Counted from the first letter of the stretch, positions 54,460-63,999 are shown. The stretch is 64,000 nucleotides of DNA from Halothiobacillus diazotrophicus (GCF_001663815.1 NZ_CP016027.1:1426001-1490000); one strand, 5' to 3'. Translations and numbers: made by a program. The notes: a model not told the origin generated them from the sequence alone.

Positions 54460-55920
54460 TCAGGTTCGTGCCACAGCAACGGCCGATTGATCTTGAACTT
54501 CGACGGATTCGCGACGGGCACCCCATACGGTCATGTACAGGTTGTAGGTCATCAGCAACATGCCGAAGAGGAACAGCGCACCGCCCAGGGCACGGACCAC
54601 ATACGGAATGTGCATGAAAGTGACCGTCTCAACGAAGGTGTAGGCGAGGTTGCCGTACTGATCGAAGGCACGCAGCATCAGACCTTGGCCGATACCGGAG
54701 ACCCACATGGCCACGATATACAGGACGATACCGATGGTCGCGATCCAGAAGTGGGTGAACACGAGTTTGGTTGAGTACAGCTTGACGCCCCACAGACGCG
54801 GAACCATGTGATAGAACGAACCGATCGTGATCATGGCCACCCAGCCCAGCGCGCCGGAGTGTACGTGACCGATGGTCCAGTCCGTGTAGTGAGACAGTGC
54901 GTTAACCGACTTCAGGGACATCATCGGACCTTCGAAGGTCGACATGCCGTAGAACGCCAATGCGGTGATCAGGAACAGCATGATCGGATCGGTACGCAGC
55001 TTCTCCCAGGCACCGGACAGCGTCATGATGCCGTTGATCATGCCACCCCAGGACGGCAGGAGCAGGAGGATCGAGAAGGTTGCGGCCAGCGTGCTCACCC
55101 AGTCCGGCAGCGCAGTCCAGTGGAGGTGGTGCGCACCGACCCACATGTACAGGAAAGACAACGCCCAGAAGTGCACGATGGACAGACGATAGGAGTAGAT
55201 CGGACGACCGGCCTGCTTCGGGACGAAGTAGTACATCATGCCGAGGAAAGCCGCGGTCAGGAAGAAGCCGACGGCGTTGTGACCGTACCACCACTGGGTC
55301 ATCGCATCCTGCACGCCGGAGAACAGGCTGTACGAATCCAGACTGTTCCATGCCACCGGCACCGCCAGATTGTTGAAGATATGCAGAAGGGCCGTCGCCA
55401 GAATGAAGGCCATGTAGAACCACAGCGCCACATAGATGTGCGGCTGGCTGCGGTTGCGGATGGTCATGGTGAAGACCAGTGCATAAGCAACCCAGGTCAC
55501 CAGAATACCCAGATCCACGGGCCAGACGAATTCCGCGTATTCACGACCCTGGGTATACCCCATCATGTACAGGATCACGCCGATACCGATGCTCAGCTGC
55601 CAGCCCCAGAAGGTGAATTCGGGCAGCCACTTGCCCCCCCAGAGCCGGGTCTGGCAGGTGCGCTGCACGATGTAGTAGGACGTAGCGAACAATGCGCTAC
55701 CACCGAAACCGAAAATCACCAGACTGGTATGCACGGGACGCAACCGGCCGAAGGTGATTTCCGCGATATCGAAATTCAGCACCGGCCATGCAAGTTCGCT
55801 TGCGATATAGAGTCCAGCACTCATACCGAGCAGCGCCCAAACCATGGCCATGATGGCAAATTTCTTGACAATATCGTAATTGTACTGGTCCGCCGTACCG
55901 GCTACCGTGTTCGCAGACAT
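54460..55920 (-). CDS. ccoN: Cytochrome cbb3 oxidase catalytic subunit I
   Basis: A 486-residue twelve-span subunit holding haem b, haem b3 and CuB; it reduces O2 to water and pumps protons with high oxygen affinity. Family motifs: [28 protein letters not shown] (CuB/haem ligand His and the active-site Tyr region), [15 protein letters not shown] and [12 protein letters not shown]. Length is normal. A strong ribosome site (GGAGGGG) precedes the ATG. It heads the ccoNOQP operon; the upstream 260 bases hold the promoter. Confidence 0.98.
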   Translation of the reverse strand: MSANTVAGTADQYNYDIVKKFAIMAMVWALLGMSAGLYIASELAWPVLNFDIAEITFGRLRPVHTSLVIFGFGGSALFATSYYIVQRTCQTRLWGGKWLPEFTFWGWQLSIGIGVILYMMGYTQGREYAEFVWPVDLGILVTWVAYALVFTMTIRNRSQPHIYVALWFYMAFILATALLHIFNNLAVPVAWNSLDSYSLFSGVQDAMTQWWYGHNAVGFFLTAAFLGMMYYFVPKQAGRPIYSYRLSIVHFWALSFLYMWVGAHHLHWTALPDWVSTLAATFSILLLLPSWGGMINGIMTLSGAWEKLRTDPIMLFLITALAFYGMSTFEGPMMSLKSVNALSHYTDWTIGHVHSGALGWVAMITIGSFYHMVPRLWGVKLYSTKLVFTHFWIATIGIVLYIVAMWVSGIGQGLMLRAFDQYGNLAYTFVETVTFMHIPYVVRALGGALFLFGMLLMTYNLYMTVWGARRESVEVQDQSAVAVART

Positions 55921-56182
55921 CGTGACCCCTCCGCGTAATGTTTAATCCGGGGCGAATCGGTGCGATTCGGCCCGCCTTTTGCAGGTTGCCTATATTAAAG
56001 CAATCTAATTCACACAAAAACCAATGAATTCGCTCATCTAATCACAGCCGACGAACAGCAACCCAATGATTCATATAACCCGAGCAACACCCGAACCTTA
56101 TATATAAGCGATAGAAATGTCTGAATAAGTATTTTCTATTGCTTCAACGCACCCATTTGGCGCGTCAATTAACTTATTTTGA
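55921..56182 (-). promoter_or_regulatory. ccoNOQP promoter/leader region with a hairpin
   Basis: 262 bases, markedly AT-rich in the part distal to ccoN. On the minus strand TAATAT (55997-55992) is a candidate -10 with a poor -35 (TTTTTG) 17 bases upstream. In the leader, CGAATCG and CGATTCG (55953-55959 and 55963-55969) form a 7-bp stem with a 3-base loop about 33 bases before the ccoN ATG. A symmetrical TTATATATAA lies at 56098-56107. No complete FNR/Anr box (TTGAT-N4-ATCAA) was found, unusual for a cbb3 operon. Confidence 0.4.
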
Positions 56183-57007
56183 TCATGGGATTTTTCGAGG
56201 CTCCTCGCTCATCGGGGATATGCCAGAGCCCCAGGCAAGACCGTAAACCACCTCGTACGTCAACGGAATACCCGCCCCTGTCTTCTCCGCCTCCAAGGCC
56301 GCAAGGAATGCCTGCCATTTGTGACGCCCGGTCAACCCGGACGAACGATCGAACAGGGTATTTCCCACACCGACCCCCCGCAATTCGCGTAACAAGGTCA
56401 TCGCATCCGGATAATGCAGGATCAATTGCTCCTGATCCAATACCGGATCCGCCAGACAGGCACGAACCATGGCATCGCCCACATCATGCATGTCGAGGAA
56501 ACCATGGATATGACTCCCCCCATCGACAGCCGCCCAAGCCCGCCGACATTCGCGAAGACTTTCAGGCCCCAGTGTGGTGAATGAAAGCACCCCGCCCGGC
56601 GCCAGCACCCGCGCGATTTCCGCCAGCAGGAGCCCCAGGTCGTGACTCCATTGTATGGCGAAGTTGGAGATGACGATATCGAAACTTCCCGTTGCAAAAG
56701 GCAGATGGTGCATGTCCGCGCAGACAGCCCGCTTCCGCTTGATCCAGCGACCGGACTTGGGCAGGGTCTCCAACATCTCCTCCGCCAAATCCAGCGCAAA
56801 CACGGCAGCCTTTGGATACCTGGCCTGAAGAGCGCGGGTCATCTGACCGGTACCGGCGCCGAGATCCAGAATCCGCGTGGGGGCCAGTTTCAGCCAGTCG
56901 AATCGGGCGGCCAGCCGCCGACCGGCCTCCTGCTGCACGACGGCATACTGATCGTAACTGCGATGTGCCCGATTGAACCGGGCGCGGACCTGAGCGTAAT
57001 CGAACAT
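56183..57007 (-). CDS. bioC: Malonyl-ACP O-methyltransferase BioC
   Basis: A 274-residue SAM-dependent methyltransferase. SAM motif I is ILDLGAGTGQMT (about residue 45); the N-terminal FNRAHRSYDQYAVVQQEAGRRL and ISNFAIQWSHDL are BioC signatures. It methylates malonyl-ACP to disguise it as a fatty-acid primer for pimelate synthesis. bioH, the esterase that removes the methyl group, ends 15 bases upstream, so both steps are in one operon. Confidence 0.92.
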   Translation of the reverse strand: MFDYAQVRARFNRAHRSYDQYAVVQQEAGRRLAARFDWLKLAPTRILDLGAGTGQMTRALQARYPKAAVFALDLAEEMLETLPKSGRWIKRKRAVCADMHHLPFATGSFDIVISNFAIQWSHDLGLLLAEIARVLAPGGVLSFTTLGPESLRECRRAWAAVDGGSHIHGFLDMHDVGDAMVRACLADPVLDQEQLILHYPDAMTLLRELRGVGVGNTLFDRSSGLTGRHKWQAFLAALEAEKTGAGIPLTYEVVYGLAWGSGISPMSEEPRKIP

Positions 57008-57022
57008 GGTGATCTCAACGAT

Positions 57023-57736
57023 TCAAATGATTTCCGACACCACGCGTGCCGTTTGTGTCCAAGGAATATCATGACGGGCGCCGGGAACGATCTCGTAGTG
57101 ATTCGCGGCGCCCACGGCCAATCGTCGCGGCCAGTCCGCGTCGGGAACCAACGGATCGTCACTGCCGTAAATCCAGCAAATCGGCGCCGGAGGAACCGCC
57201 AACATGGCACGTCGGTCGATACGAGCCAGCCAATCGAGCCCGGCAAGTAACGCATCGGGATTGACGTTACGCACTAGCGGCTTACCGACAACGCCAGCCC
57301 AGGCATCGAACTCTGCCAGCGCCGCATCTAAATCGCGCCGCACGGCGCGTCGCAAGTTCCGCCAAAGTGCCACGGAAAGTCCTGGCCACACATCATCCTC
57401 CGACAAATGTCGCGGAGTCGTGGAAAGCACGATCAACTTCCTGGGGACGATGGCCCCCTGCCCCATCGCTTCCAGCGCCAGGCTGCCGCCCAACGACCAT
57501 CCGCACCAGACCGACGTACCGCCGAGCGCTGACGGCGGCACCGGACAGGGCGCCCCCGCGTCAAAAAGCCAGCACCCCAGCGCATACCAATCGACACAGA
57601 GAATTCGCTCGGGCGGAATCCCGCGTACCACGAGTGCATCCCGCACCGGCTGCCACATGTCCGAGCCGAACGACCAGCCCGACACCAGAACCACCCAATC
57701 CGGCGCTTCTGGCGCCGCCTTCAAGAAATCTGTCAT
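57023..57736 (-). CDS. bioH: Pimeloyl-ACP methyl ester esterase BioH-like hydrolase
   Basis: A 237-residue alpha/beta hydrolase. The nucleophile elbow is GWSLGGS, the catalytic Asp is in YGSDDPLVP and the His in PGARHDIPW. DVWPG and LLAGLDWLARIDRR recall E. coli BioH (DEWPG, LNGGLEILKTVDLR). Directly upstream of bioC, which supports the BioH call. I used the ATG at 57736; a TTG six codons further up is possible. The ribosome site is weak. Confidence 0.85.
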   Translation of the reverse strand: MTDFLKAAPEAPDWVVLVSGWSFGSDMWQPVRDALVVRGIPPERILCVDWYALGCWLFDAGAPCPVPPSALGGTSVWCGWSLGGSLALEAMGQGAIVPRKLIVLSTTPRHLSEDDVWPGLSVALWRNLRRAVRRDLDAALAEFDAWAGVVGKPLVRNVNPDALLAGLDWLARIDRRAMLAVPPAPICWIYGSDDPLVPDADWPRRLAVGAANHYEIVPGARHDIPWTQTARVVSEII

Positions 57737-57807
57737 TTGCGCTTTGCGAACCAAACTCGTGATAATGATGCGCGCCTGTCATTCATCGTCATACCCGGGA
57801 AGTTATC

Positions 57808-58533
57808 GTGCATTTTTCATCTTGGCCCAGCCTCATCGGCATTGCCGTCGCCAGCTACCTGATTGGCTCCATCGCCTCGGCCGTCATTGTTGCACGAATC
57901 TTCAAACTCCCCGATCCGCGACAGGCCGGCTCCGGCAACCCCGGCGCAACCAACGTACTGCGTCTGGGTGGCAAGAAAGCGGCCATCTTCACGTTGCTGG
58001 GCGACTTGGGCAAAGGTTTGGCTCCCGTCCTGCTGCTCCGCGCACTCGGCGCCCCCGACGAAGCGCTGGCCGTCGCCGCCCTGTTTGCCTTCATCGGACA
58101 TCTCTTTCCGATATTTTTCGGCTTCAAAGGCGGGAAAGGCGTGGCCACGGCTGCCGGCGCCCTGCTTGGCCTCAACCCGATCATCGGCGGGCTCGCAGTG
58201 GGGACGTGGCTCCTCGTCGCCAAAATCACCCGCTACTCATCAGCAGCAGCCATCGCTGCAGCGATCATGGCGGCCCTGACCTCCGTTTATTTCGGCAGCC
58301 CGCCCATCCTGTTGGCCATCAACCTGATGTCCATTGCCCTGATCTACCGCCACCGCCAGAACATTCGCCGGTTGCTCCGTGGCGAGGAACCCCGCATTGG
58401 CCAGAAATCCCACGCGAAATCCCACGCGAAATCCCACGCGAAATCCCACGCGAAATCCCACGCGAAATCCAACGCGCCCGCCAGCCCCACATCGAGCCAG
58501 GAAGCGTCCGGCCAGGAAGAATCCAGCCAGTAA
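57808..58533 (+). CDS. plsY: Glycerol-3-phosphate acyltransferase PlsY with a KSHA-repeat tail
   Basis: A 241-residue inner-membrane enzyme that acylates glycerol 3-phosphate from acyl-phosphate. The core (about 1-195) has the three motifs GSGNPGATNVLR, GFKGGKGVATAAG and the HxxxIxxL segment before the end. Instead of stopping near 200, the protein carries a hydrophilic tail: five KSHA units and one KSNA, then a Ser/Gln/Glu-rich end. The tail is encoded by a perfect 12-base tandem repeat. The start is GTG at 57808 after GGGAAG. The gene is divergent from bioH and converges on tsaD. Confidence 0.93.
   Translation: MHFSSWPSLIGIAVASYLIGSIASAVIVARIFKLPDPRQAGSGNPGATNVLRLGGKKAAIFTLLGDLGKGLAPVLLLRALGAPDEALAVAALFAFIGHLFPIFFGFKGGKGVATAAGALLGLNPIIGGLAVGTWLLVAKITRYSSAAAIAAAIMAALTSVYFGSPPILLAINLMSIALIYRHRQNIRRLLRGEEPRIGQKSHAKSHAKSHAKSHAKSHAKSNAPASPTSSQEASGQEESSQ
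58405..58476 (+). repeat. 12-bp tandem repeat inside plsY
   Basis: AAATCCCACGCG is repeated six times without gaps (58405-58476); only the last unit differs (one base, CCAACG). It encodes KSHA units. Because the unit is a multiple of three, gain or loss of copies keeps the frame and only changes tail length. It is not a CRISPR: there are no spacers. Confidence 0.95.
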
Positions 58534-58576
58534 CCGCGTCCGCTCGACCCCAGGCGGGCGCGTCAAGGTTCGCCAA

Positions 58577-59602
58577 TCAAGAGGCGACTGGGGCCTCATG
58601 CAGTGGGCGCAATTCGGATAAGGGCCAGCGTGCCCGCACGGAGAATCCAGCCGCGGCATCCGACTCCCCGGCCTCCAGGCGCAATGCCGCCACCAGCGCG
58701 ATCATCGCGGCATTGTCCGTACATAATTCCGGGGCCGGATAGAACACGGCGCCGCCGCGCTCCGCCATGACTTGCCGAAGCCGTTCGCGGAGTGGCCGGT
58801 TCGCAGCCACGCCGCCAGCCAGCACCAGTCGGTCATAGCCCGTCTGGTCCAGGGCCCGACGAATCTTGATCACCAGCGTATCGATAACGGCCTGTTCGAA
58901 CGACGCAGCCACGTCCGCATGATCCGACCCAGCGGCGACGGCATTCGCCACGGCAGTTTTCAACCCACTGAAACTGAATGTCAAACCCGGTCGGTCAACC
59001 ATGGGACGAGGAAAATGAATCGCATCCCGGCGCCCCTGCTGAGCCAGACGCGAGAGCGCAGCACCGCCGGGATAACCCAATCCCATCAACTTGGCCGACT
59101 TGTCGAAGGCCTCCCCGACGGCATCATCGATACTCTCGCCCAACAGGACATAGTCCCCAACGCCAGCCACCGCGATCAATTGCGTATGACCGCCGGAAAC
59201 CAGCATCGCCAAAAACGGGAAAGTGGGGGCCGGTATCTCCAGCAGGGAGGCCAGCAGATGCCCTTCGAGGTGGTGCACCCCCAAGGCGGGACGACCGAGC
59301 GCCCGCGCCAAGCCCTTGGCGAAAGCCGCACCGGTCATCAGGGCGCCCTGAAGCCCCGGCCCGGCCGTATAGCCGACCCCGTCGATCATGTCGCGGGACA
59401 GACCCGACTCTGCCATCGCGGCCGCAAACAGCAGCGGGAGCTTGCGGACGTGGTCCCGCGCCGCGAGCTCGGGCACGACGCCGCCGTAGCAGGCATGGAC
59501 ATCGGTCTGCGAGTGAATCCGATTGGTCAGCAACCCGGCTTCGGTATCGTAGATGGCGATCGCCGTCTCATCACAGGATGTTTCAACACCCAATACACGC
59601 AT
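58577..59602 (-). CDS. tsaD: tRNA N6-threonylcarbamoyladenosine transferase TsaD
   Basis: A 341-residue ASKHA-fold protein that transfers the threonylcarbamoyl group to A37 of ANN-decoding tRNAs, with TsaB and Tsa[15 protein letters not shown] at the start, HHLEGHLLA (metal-binding His residues) and SFSGLKTAV are family signatures. The ATG at 59602 is used; a TTG four codons earlier is open but less likely. It is divergent from nothing nearby and converges with plsY (44-base gap). Confidence 0.96.
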   Translation of the reverse strand: MRVLGVETSCDETAIAIYDTEAGLLTNRIHSQTDVHACYGGVVPELAARDHVRKLPLLFAAAMAESGLSRDMIDGVGYTAGPGLQGALMTGAAFAKGLARALGRPALGVHHLEGHLLASLLEIPAPTFPFLAMLVSGGHTQLIAVAGVGDYVLLGESIDDAVGEAFDKSAKLMGLGYPGGAALSRLAQQGRRDAIHFPRPMVDRPGLTFSFSGLKTAVANAVAAGSDHADVAASFEQAVIDTLVIKIRRALDQTGYDRLVLAGGVAANRPLRERLRQVMAERGGAVFYPAPELCTDNAAMIALVAALRLEAGESDAAAGFSVRARWPLSELRPLHEAPVAS

Positions 59603-59719
59603 CTGCAACCCCAACTGCCGTTTCAGGAAAGGGGCCGATCTTACCGCAGGCGCCCGTCATTCGAAACCGGGCGTCGGATTCGCCACCCGGTTATCGGACC
59701 GCTGATCCCGTCGTCGACA

Positions 59720-61039
59720 TTACGGCGATTTTCCCGATGCCTCCTCCTGAATCAGCTGGTCGATGATGGCTTTCACCTTTGGCGTCGTCCAGTCGATCGC
59801 AGCATTTACGGAGTAACGGATCCGCCCCTGGTTATCGACGATAAAGGAGCTGGGGAAGGCGAAGGCCCCCCACTGGGCGGCCACATCGCCCTGCCGATCG
59901 ATCAGTACCGGGAACGATACGTCGAACTTCTTCATGAAGTCCGCCACATGGTCATGGGATTCCTTGAAGTTGATCGACAGTACCCGCAACTTGTTGGGCG
60001 GATATTGCTTGGACAGGTCGTTCAACGACGGAATCTCCTCGATGCAGTGCGGACACCAGGTTGCCCAGAAATTGACGATCGTCACCGCGGAGTGATCGGC
60101 AGCAGAACCGCCATCCAGGCGCCGAACCTGCCCGCTCAGGTCCGGCAGGGCGAAATTGGGGGCTTTTTTGGGGGCAACCTTGATCAGGCCGAATTGCTGT
60201 TCGATCGGTTTTTCCAGTGCCTCGTCAACGGGCAGCACCCCATTCGGATGCGGGGCATCGGCCAGCATTTTGATACTGCGGAGCATCTGGTCAGGCAATT
60301 CCTGCATGGCCCGGGCTTCCTGGGGTTTCATCAGGCCCGACAGATTCTTGAGCGTATCGTTCTGAGGTGTCTTGAGGTGCAGCGGGAAATAGTCGCGCAC
60401 GTCGGGAATGATCCAGCCATAGGTCGGGCTGCCAGCAGCCTGCAGGGTATCGAGCAACGATCCGAGACGGTTGCGGTTTACACCGTACTGCGGCTCGAGA
60501 ACCATGACGGGCATGTTCGTCGCAGACACGATACCGAGAAAGCTCGGCTCCTGCCCGGCCACAGGTGTCCCTCGATAGAGGTTCGGGAAGAGCAGGATGG
60601 CTCCGGTCACGGCATGGACATCCTTCGCCTCGGATTGCCACAGGCGCAGTCCCCGCAAAATCGGCACCGCCATGCGGTCGAGTCCGAACAGGGCCACGGG
60701 GCGGCCGGTCTTGACCCCGGCTTCGATCAAGGCTCTGACGCCGTGCCCGTTCAAATCCCGAACCGAATTGTTCGAACGCGGCAACAACAGCGAGTTGAGC
60801 AGGTCGACCATCCAGACGGTAGCACCGCGGCGTGCCAGAGCGTGCGCGAGGGCGACTTCGCCGATCGTCTCCCCATACTGGTTGCTGAACCACAACACCA
60901 ATGGGCCCTGGGTATTCTTTTCCCCGATGACCGTCACGTCGAGTTCGTTGCCCTGGGTCCCGTACGGCAGGGTAAAGCCCGCTTCTGCACGGAAAGCCAC
61001 CAGAATCAACGCGACCGCCACCAGAATTTTCTTGATCAT
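59720..61039 (-). CDS. Exported two-domain protein: hydrolase-like domain fused to TlpA thioredoxin
   Basis: A 439-residue protein. A signal peptide covers residues 1-20 (ends FRAEA). Residues about 30-230 look like an alpha/beta-hydrolase-type or DUF3530-like fold ([38 protein letters not shown]), but where a GxSxG nucleophile would be, the sequence is GLDRM, without Ser. Residues about 288-435 are a TlpA/ResA thioredoxin domain with WCPHC at 328-332 and [11 protein letters not shown]. It should act in the periplasm as a disulfide reductase or in cytochrome c maturation. I know no named family with this fusion. The ATG at 61039 begins the signal peptide. Confidence 0.8.
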   Translation of the reverse strand: MIKKILVAVALILVAFRAEAGFTLPYGTQGNELDVTVIGEKNTQGPLVLWFSNQYGETIGEVALAHALARRGATVWMVDLLNSLLLPRSNNSVRDLNGHGVRALIEAGVKTGRPVALFGLDRMAVPILRGLRLWQSEAKDVHAVTGAILLFPNLYRGTPVAGQEPSFLGIVSATNMPVMVLEPQYGVNRNRLGSLLDTLQAAGSPTYGWIIPDVRDYFPLHLKTPQNDTLKNLSGLMKPQEARAMQELPDQMLRSIKMLADAPHPNGVLPVDEALEKPIEQQFGLIKVAPKKAPNFALPDLSGQVRRLDGGSAADHSAVTIVNFWATWCPHCIEEIPSLNDLSKQYPPNKLRVLSINFKESHDHVADFMKKFDVSFPVLIDRQGDVAAQWGAFAFPSSFIVDNQGRIRYSVNAAIDWTTPKVKAIIDQLIQEEASGKSP

Positions 61040-61202
61040 GACCTTGATTTTCCTCTCGCCACCACAGCACACTGCCCCAATCCGACCGTCCGACATCCGT
61101 TCCTTTCACATCAGGACGCTTCCCGCGCCAATCATCCCGTACAATAGACGATCGATTCGAGCTCGGCTCGAAAATATTAACAACCTAACTATTAAACAGG
61201 CC

Positions 61203-62114
61203 ATGTTACCAACACCCAACGCCCTCCTGGAGTCGAATCTCAGTCAACTGACCTTGCTGCATCGGGGCAAGGTTCGCGACCTGTATGCAATCGATGCGCA
61301 GCGATTACTGATTGTCACGACGGATCGGATTTCCGCCTTCGATGTCATCCTGCCCACGCCGATTCCGGACAAGGGCCGGGTTTTGACGGCCATTTCCCGC
61401 TTTTGGTTCGATCGTACGAAAAACATTGTGCCGAACCAGCTTCTGGACGATCAGTTGCTCGAAGCCATCGTGCCGGATCCCACCGAGCGCGCCCAGCTAC
61501 AAGGGCGCAGTCTGGTGACGCGCCGACTCAAGGCGCTACCGATCGAAGCCGTTGTTCGCGGTTACCTGATCGGCAGCGGCTACAAGGACTACCTTGCCAC
61601 TGGTGCCGTCTGCGGCATCCGGCTACCGGCTGGCCTCCCATTGGCCGCCAAGCTCCCGGAACCGATCTTCACGCCGGCGACGAAAGCGGCCGTGGGCGAC
61701 CACGACGAAAATATCGATTTCGACGCCACCGTCGCCCTGCTCGGGCAAGCACTCGCCGAGCAGGTACGGGACACGGCGATCCGCCTGTACCGGGAGGCGG
61801 CGGATTATGCGCTCGAACGCGGCATCATCATCGCCGACACCAAGTTCGAATTCGGACTCGACGATCAGGGAACGCTGTACCTCATCGACGAAGCGCTCAC
61901 GCCGGATTCCTCGCGCTTCTGGCCTGTCGATCAGTATCGGGTCGGCATCAGCCCGCCTTCCTACGACAAGCAATTCATCCGCGATTGGTTGGAAACCCTC
62001 GACTGGAACAAGACAGCGCCCGGCCCGGCCATCCCGGAGGACATCGTGGACCAGACCCGGGCCCGCTATCTGGAGGCCTACCACCGGCTGACGGGAAACA
62101 CCGCCCTGGCATGA
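61203..62114 (+). CDS. purC: SAICAR synthase (phosphoribosylaminoimidazole-succinocarboxamide synthase)
   Basis: A 303-residue purine-pathway ligase of the long form: joins aspartate to CAIR with [14 protein letters not shown] (ATP loop), [34 protein letters not shown] and [14 protein letters not shown] are diagnostic. The ATG at 61203 begins the family N-terminus; the open frame extends far upstream over the divergent gene and is rejected. An inverted repeat TTCGAG/CTCGAA (61156-61172) and an AT-rich AAAATATTAAC lie before it, a plausible operator and promoter. The stop overlaps the bioD start (ATGA). Confidence 0.95.
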   Translation: MLPTPNALLESNLSQLTLLHRGKVRDLYAIDAQRLLIVTTDRISAFDVILPTPIPDKGRVLTAISRFWFDRTKNIVPNQLLDDQLLEAIVPDPTERAQLQGRSLVTRRLKALPIEAVVRGYLIGSGYKDYLATGAVCGIRLPAGLPLAAKLPEPIFTPATKAAVGDHDENIDFDATVALLGQALAEQVRDTAIRLYREAADYALERGIIIADTKFEFGLDDQGTLYLIDEALTPDSSRFWPVDQYRVGISPPSYDKQFIRDWLETLDWNKTAPGPAIPEDIVDQTRARYLEAYHRLTGNTALA

Positions 62115-62878
62115 GGCACGGTCCAACCCTGATGGCAGACACGCATGCCACCGGCTGGGTCATGCTCGGCACCGACACCGGCGTCGGAAAAACCTTCATC
62201 GGCTGCCAGATTATCGAAGCCCTCCGTGCGGCCGGTCACCGCGTACGCGCCCGAAAGCCGATAGAAACCGGTTGCGCCAATCAGGAAGGGACGTACATTC
62301 CAGCCGACGCAACCGCCCTCTGGAACGCGGCCGGACGGAGCGAATCGCTGGAAACCGTTTGCCCATTGCGCTTCCTCGCCCCCCTTGCCGCCCCCGAAGC
62401 GGCCCGGCACGAAGGCCGACGTCTCGAGTTCGCCCATGATATCGCGCCGCTGCTCCCCGCCCCGAACGACACCCGTCAGCCCAACGACGCCCTGTGGCTC
62501 ATCGAGAGCGCGGGCGGCCTGATGTCTCCGCTCACCGAAGACGCCCTGGGGCTGGCGCTGGCAAGCCACACCCGACTGCCGGTCATTCTGGTGGCTCCGG
62601 ATCGTCTCGGCACGCTCAGCGGCCTGTTTGCCAGTATGGAAGCACTGGATCGCCGGGGCATCCCGATTGCCGCAGTCATACTCAACCGGAGACCCGAAGA
62701 CCGCAGTACGCAGAACGATTCATCGCCGGACAACCTCATGCATATTCGACACTGGTTGCCGCAGATAGTTACCCGGATGCCGCATCCTGCCGTCCTGAGC
62801 CACGACCAGAGATTCTCGACACCGGTCGTTCCGGTACTGCTAGGGCCTGTTCACACTAAATCCAAACCAACGACGTAG
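62111..62878 (+). CDS. bioD: Dethiobiotin synthetase with repeat-derived C-terminus
   Basis: A 255-residue P-loop enzyme that forms the ureido ring of dethiobiotin from DAPA, CO2 and ATP. Walker A is GTDTGVGKT (about residue 27), and ARKPIETGC and [12 protein letters not shown] are family motifs. It is coupled to purC by ATGA; an ATG seven codons later (62132) is an alternative start. The last 13 residues ([11 protein letters not shown] and two before) and the stop codon come from the MITE-like element that begins at 62842, so the original C-terminus has been replaced or trimmed. Other biotin genes in the window: bioC and bioH. Confidence 0.92.
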   Translation: MRHGPTLMADTHATGWVMLGTDTGVGKTFIGCQIIEALRAAGHRVRARKPIETGCANQEGTYIPADATALWNAAGRSESLETVCPLRFLAPLAAPEAARHEGRRLEFAHDIAPLLPAPNDTRQPNDALWLIESAGGLMSPLTEDALGLALASHTRLPVILVAPDRLGTLSGLFASMEALDRRGIPIAAVILNRRPEDRSTQNDSSPDNLMHIRHWLPQIVTRMPHPAVLSHDQRFSTPVVPVLLGPVHTKSKPTT

Positions 62879-63113
62879 GCCGTTTTTTCCCGGAACTGCG
62901 TTGCATTTCGCTTGTGTGCATAAAGCACACCGCGCCCAATGCTCCGCGCCTTGTTCCGGGAAAAAACGGCCCCGTCCCTTCGGGCTGGGCCCCAAAACGG
63001 GCCATGCGGCGTTGCTCGTCGTTCATTTGGAATAACCAAACCGCTCTCCTCGCGCCTTGCCTGGCCCGTGTTGGGGCTCCAGCGCTGATTTGAATTTAGT
63101 GTGAACAGGCCCT
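62842..63113. mobile_element. MITE-like non-autonomous element (copy 2, complete)
   Basis: 272 bases bounded by a perfect 20-bp inverted repeat: AGGGCCTGTTCACACTAAAT at 62842-62861 and its complement at 63094-63113, continuing imperfectly inward. Inside, a second perfect 19-bp inverted repeat (GGCCGTTTTTTCCCGGAAC at 62878-62896; complement at 62953-62971) flanks a 56-base core. No coding frame of transposase type is present. The terminal sequence resembles IS5-group ends, but that is inference. No clear target duplication was found. Its left end runs into bioD. Confidence 0.85.
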
Positions 63114-63166
63114 CGTAGAACGTATACACCACACGCACGGCTGAAATCGTTCGATACCGGCAACAC

Positions 63167-63190
63167 AAAGGCCCCGCATGCGGGGCCTTT
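63167..63190. terminator. Palindromic terminator downstream of the sulfurtransferase gene
   Basis: A perfect 24-base palindrome centred between 63178 and 63179 (AAAGGCCCCGCA and its complement). It lies 32 bases past the minus-strand sulfurtransferase stop, with a short T-tract on each strand. The stem is strong and GC-rich, but the U-tail is only three long. Confidence 0.65.
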
Positions 63191-63222
63191 GTCATCGTCA
63201 CACCGGTGACCGGGTAACGGGC

Positions 63223-63999
63223 TTATTTGCCGAGCTTGGCCGTATCGACCGTCTTGGCACCGTCGTACATGCTGTATTCGACCAGGGAACCGTCGTACAG
63301 GCGGGCTTTCTTGTCGCCGACGATTTCATGCGTGACGAACCACAGACCGGATGCCAGGTGCCCGGTATTGCAGTAATCGATAGTGCTCTTGTTCGGGCTC
63401 AGGCCGACTTTCTTCATCATCGACACGTAGCTGGCCTTCGGCAGGAAACGCGCAGAAGCACCATCGGCGGTCGTCAACAAATCGGGCGACATGTTCTTGG
63501 CACCTTCCAGGTGACCGGACTTCTCGCCCTTCTTGGTGAACACGCCCATGTATTGGTTGGCCGGACGGGCATCGGCCAGCTGTACAGAACCCGGATGGTC
63601 CACGGCATGCTTGACTTCCTTGTAGGTCGCCAGAATCTTCTTGTCCTCGCCCTTGGCGACCCAGTCGCCCGGCTTGACGTCCGGATTGTCGGTCGCAACC
63701 GGCATGCCATCGGCCAGCCATTGCGCCATGCCGCCGTTCAGGATGGCCATGTTCTTCTGACCGTAGTATTTGAACTGCCAATACAGGCGGGTCGCCTCAT
63801 CCACATCCCCGGTCGACAGGCCCTTGGGAACGATCACGATCGGCTCGTCCTTGTTCACGCCCCAGGATTGCGCCAGCGCCTCGAAGGCCGCCTTGTCGGG
63901 GATCATGCCCTTGACCTTCTTGCCATCGACATCCTTGGTCACACGGATTTTCTTGAAATCGACGAAAGAGGCTCCCGGGATATGCCCTGAAACATCCAT
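63223..63999 (-). CDS. Tandem-rhodanese sulfurtransferase (5' end beyond the window)
   Basis: At least 258 residues; the gene very likely continues past the right edge, because the first visible residues (VSGHIPGASFVDF) are the middle of a rhodanese domain, not a start. Two rhodanese modules are present: the N-terminal one lacks a catalytic Cys (inactive), and the C-terminal one has DYCNTGHLASG with the persulfide Cys. It belongs to the thiosulfate/3-mercaptopyruvate sulfurtransferase family. The CNTGH loop differs from the CRxGxR of TST and CGxGVT of MST, so the donor is uncertain. A signal peptide, if any, is outside the window. Sulfur transfer fits a sulfur oxidiser. Confidence 0.85.
   Translation of the reverse strand: MDVSGHIPGASFVDFKKIRVTKDVDGKKVKGMIPDKAAFEALAQSWGVNKDEPIVIVPKGLSTGDVDEATRLYWQFKYYGQKNMAILNGGMAQWLADGMPVATDNPDVKPGDWVAKGEDKKILATYKEVKHAVDHPGSVQLADARPANQYMGVFTKKGEKSGHLEGAKNMSPDLLTTADGASARFLPKASYVSMMKKVGLSPNKSTIDYCNTGHLASGLWFVTHEIVGDKKARLYDGSLVEYSMYDGAKTVDTAKLGK

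Noticed and set aside
58405-58476. Possible CRISPR array
   Set aside because: Twelve-base units directly abut with no spacers and lie in frame within plsY; a coding minisatellite.
58772-61147. 791-codon open frame antisense to tsaD and the TlpA fusion
   Set aside because: Spans two real genes and their intergenic gap on the other strand; no recognisable content.
62840-63118. Target-site duplication of the repeat element
   Set aside because: Left flank (GCTA) and right flank (CGTAG) share at most GTA/CTA-like bases at shifted positions; not a convincing duplication.
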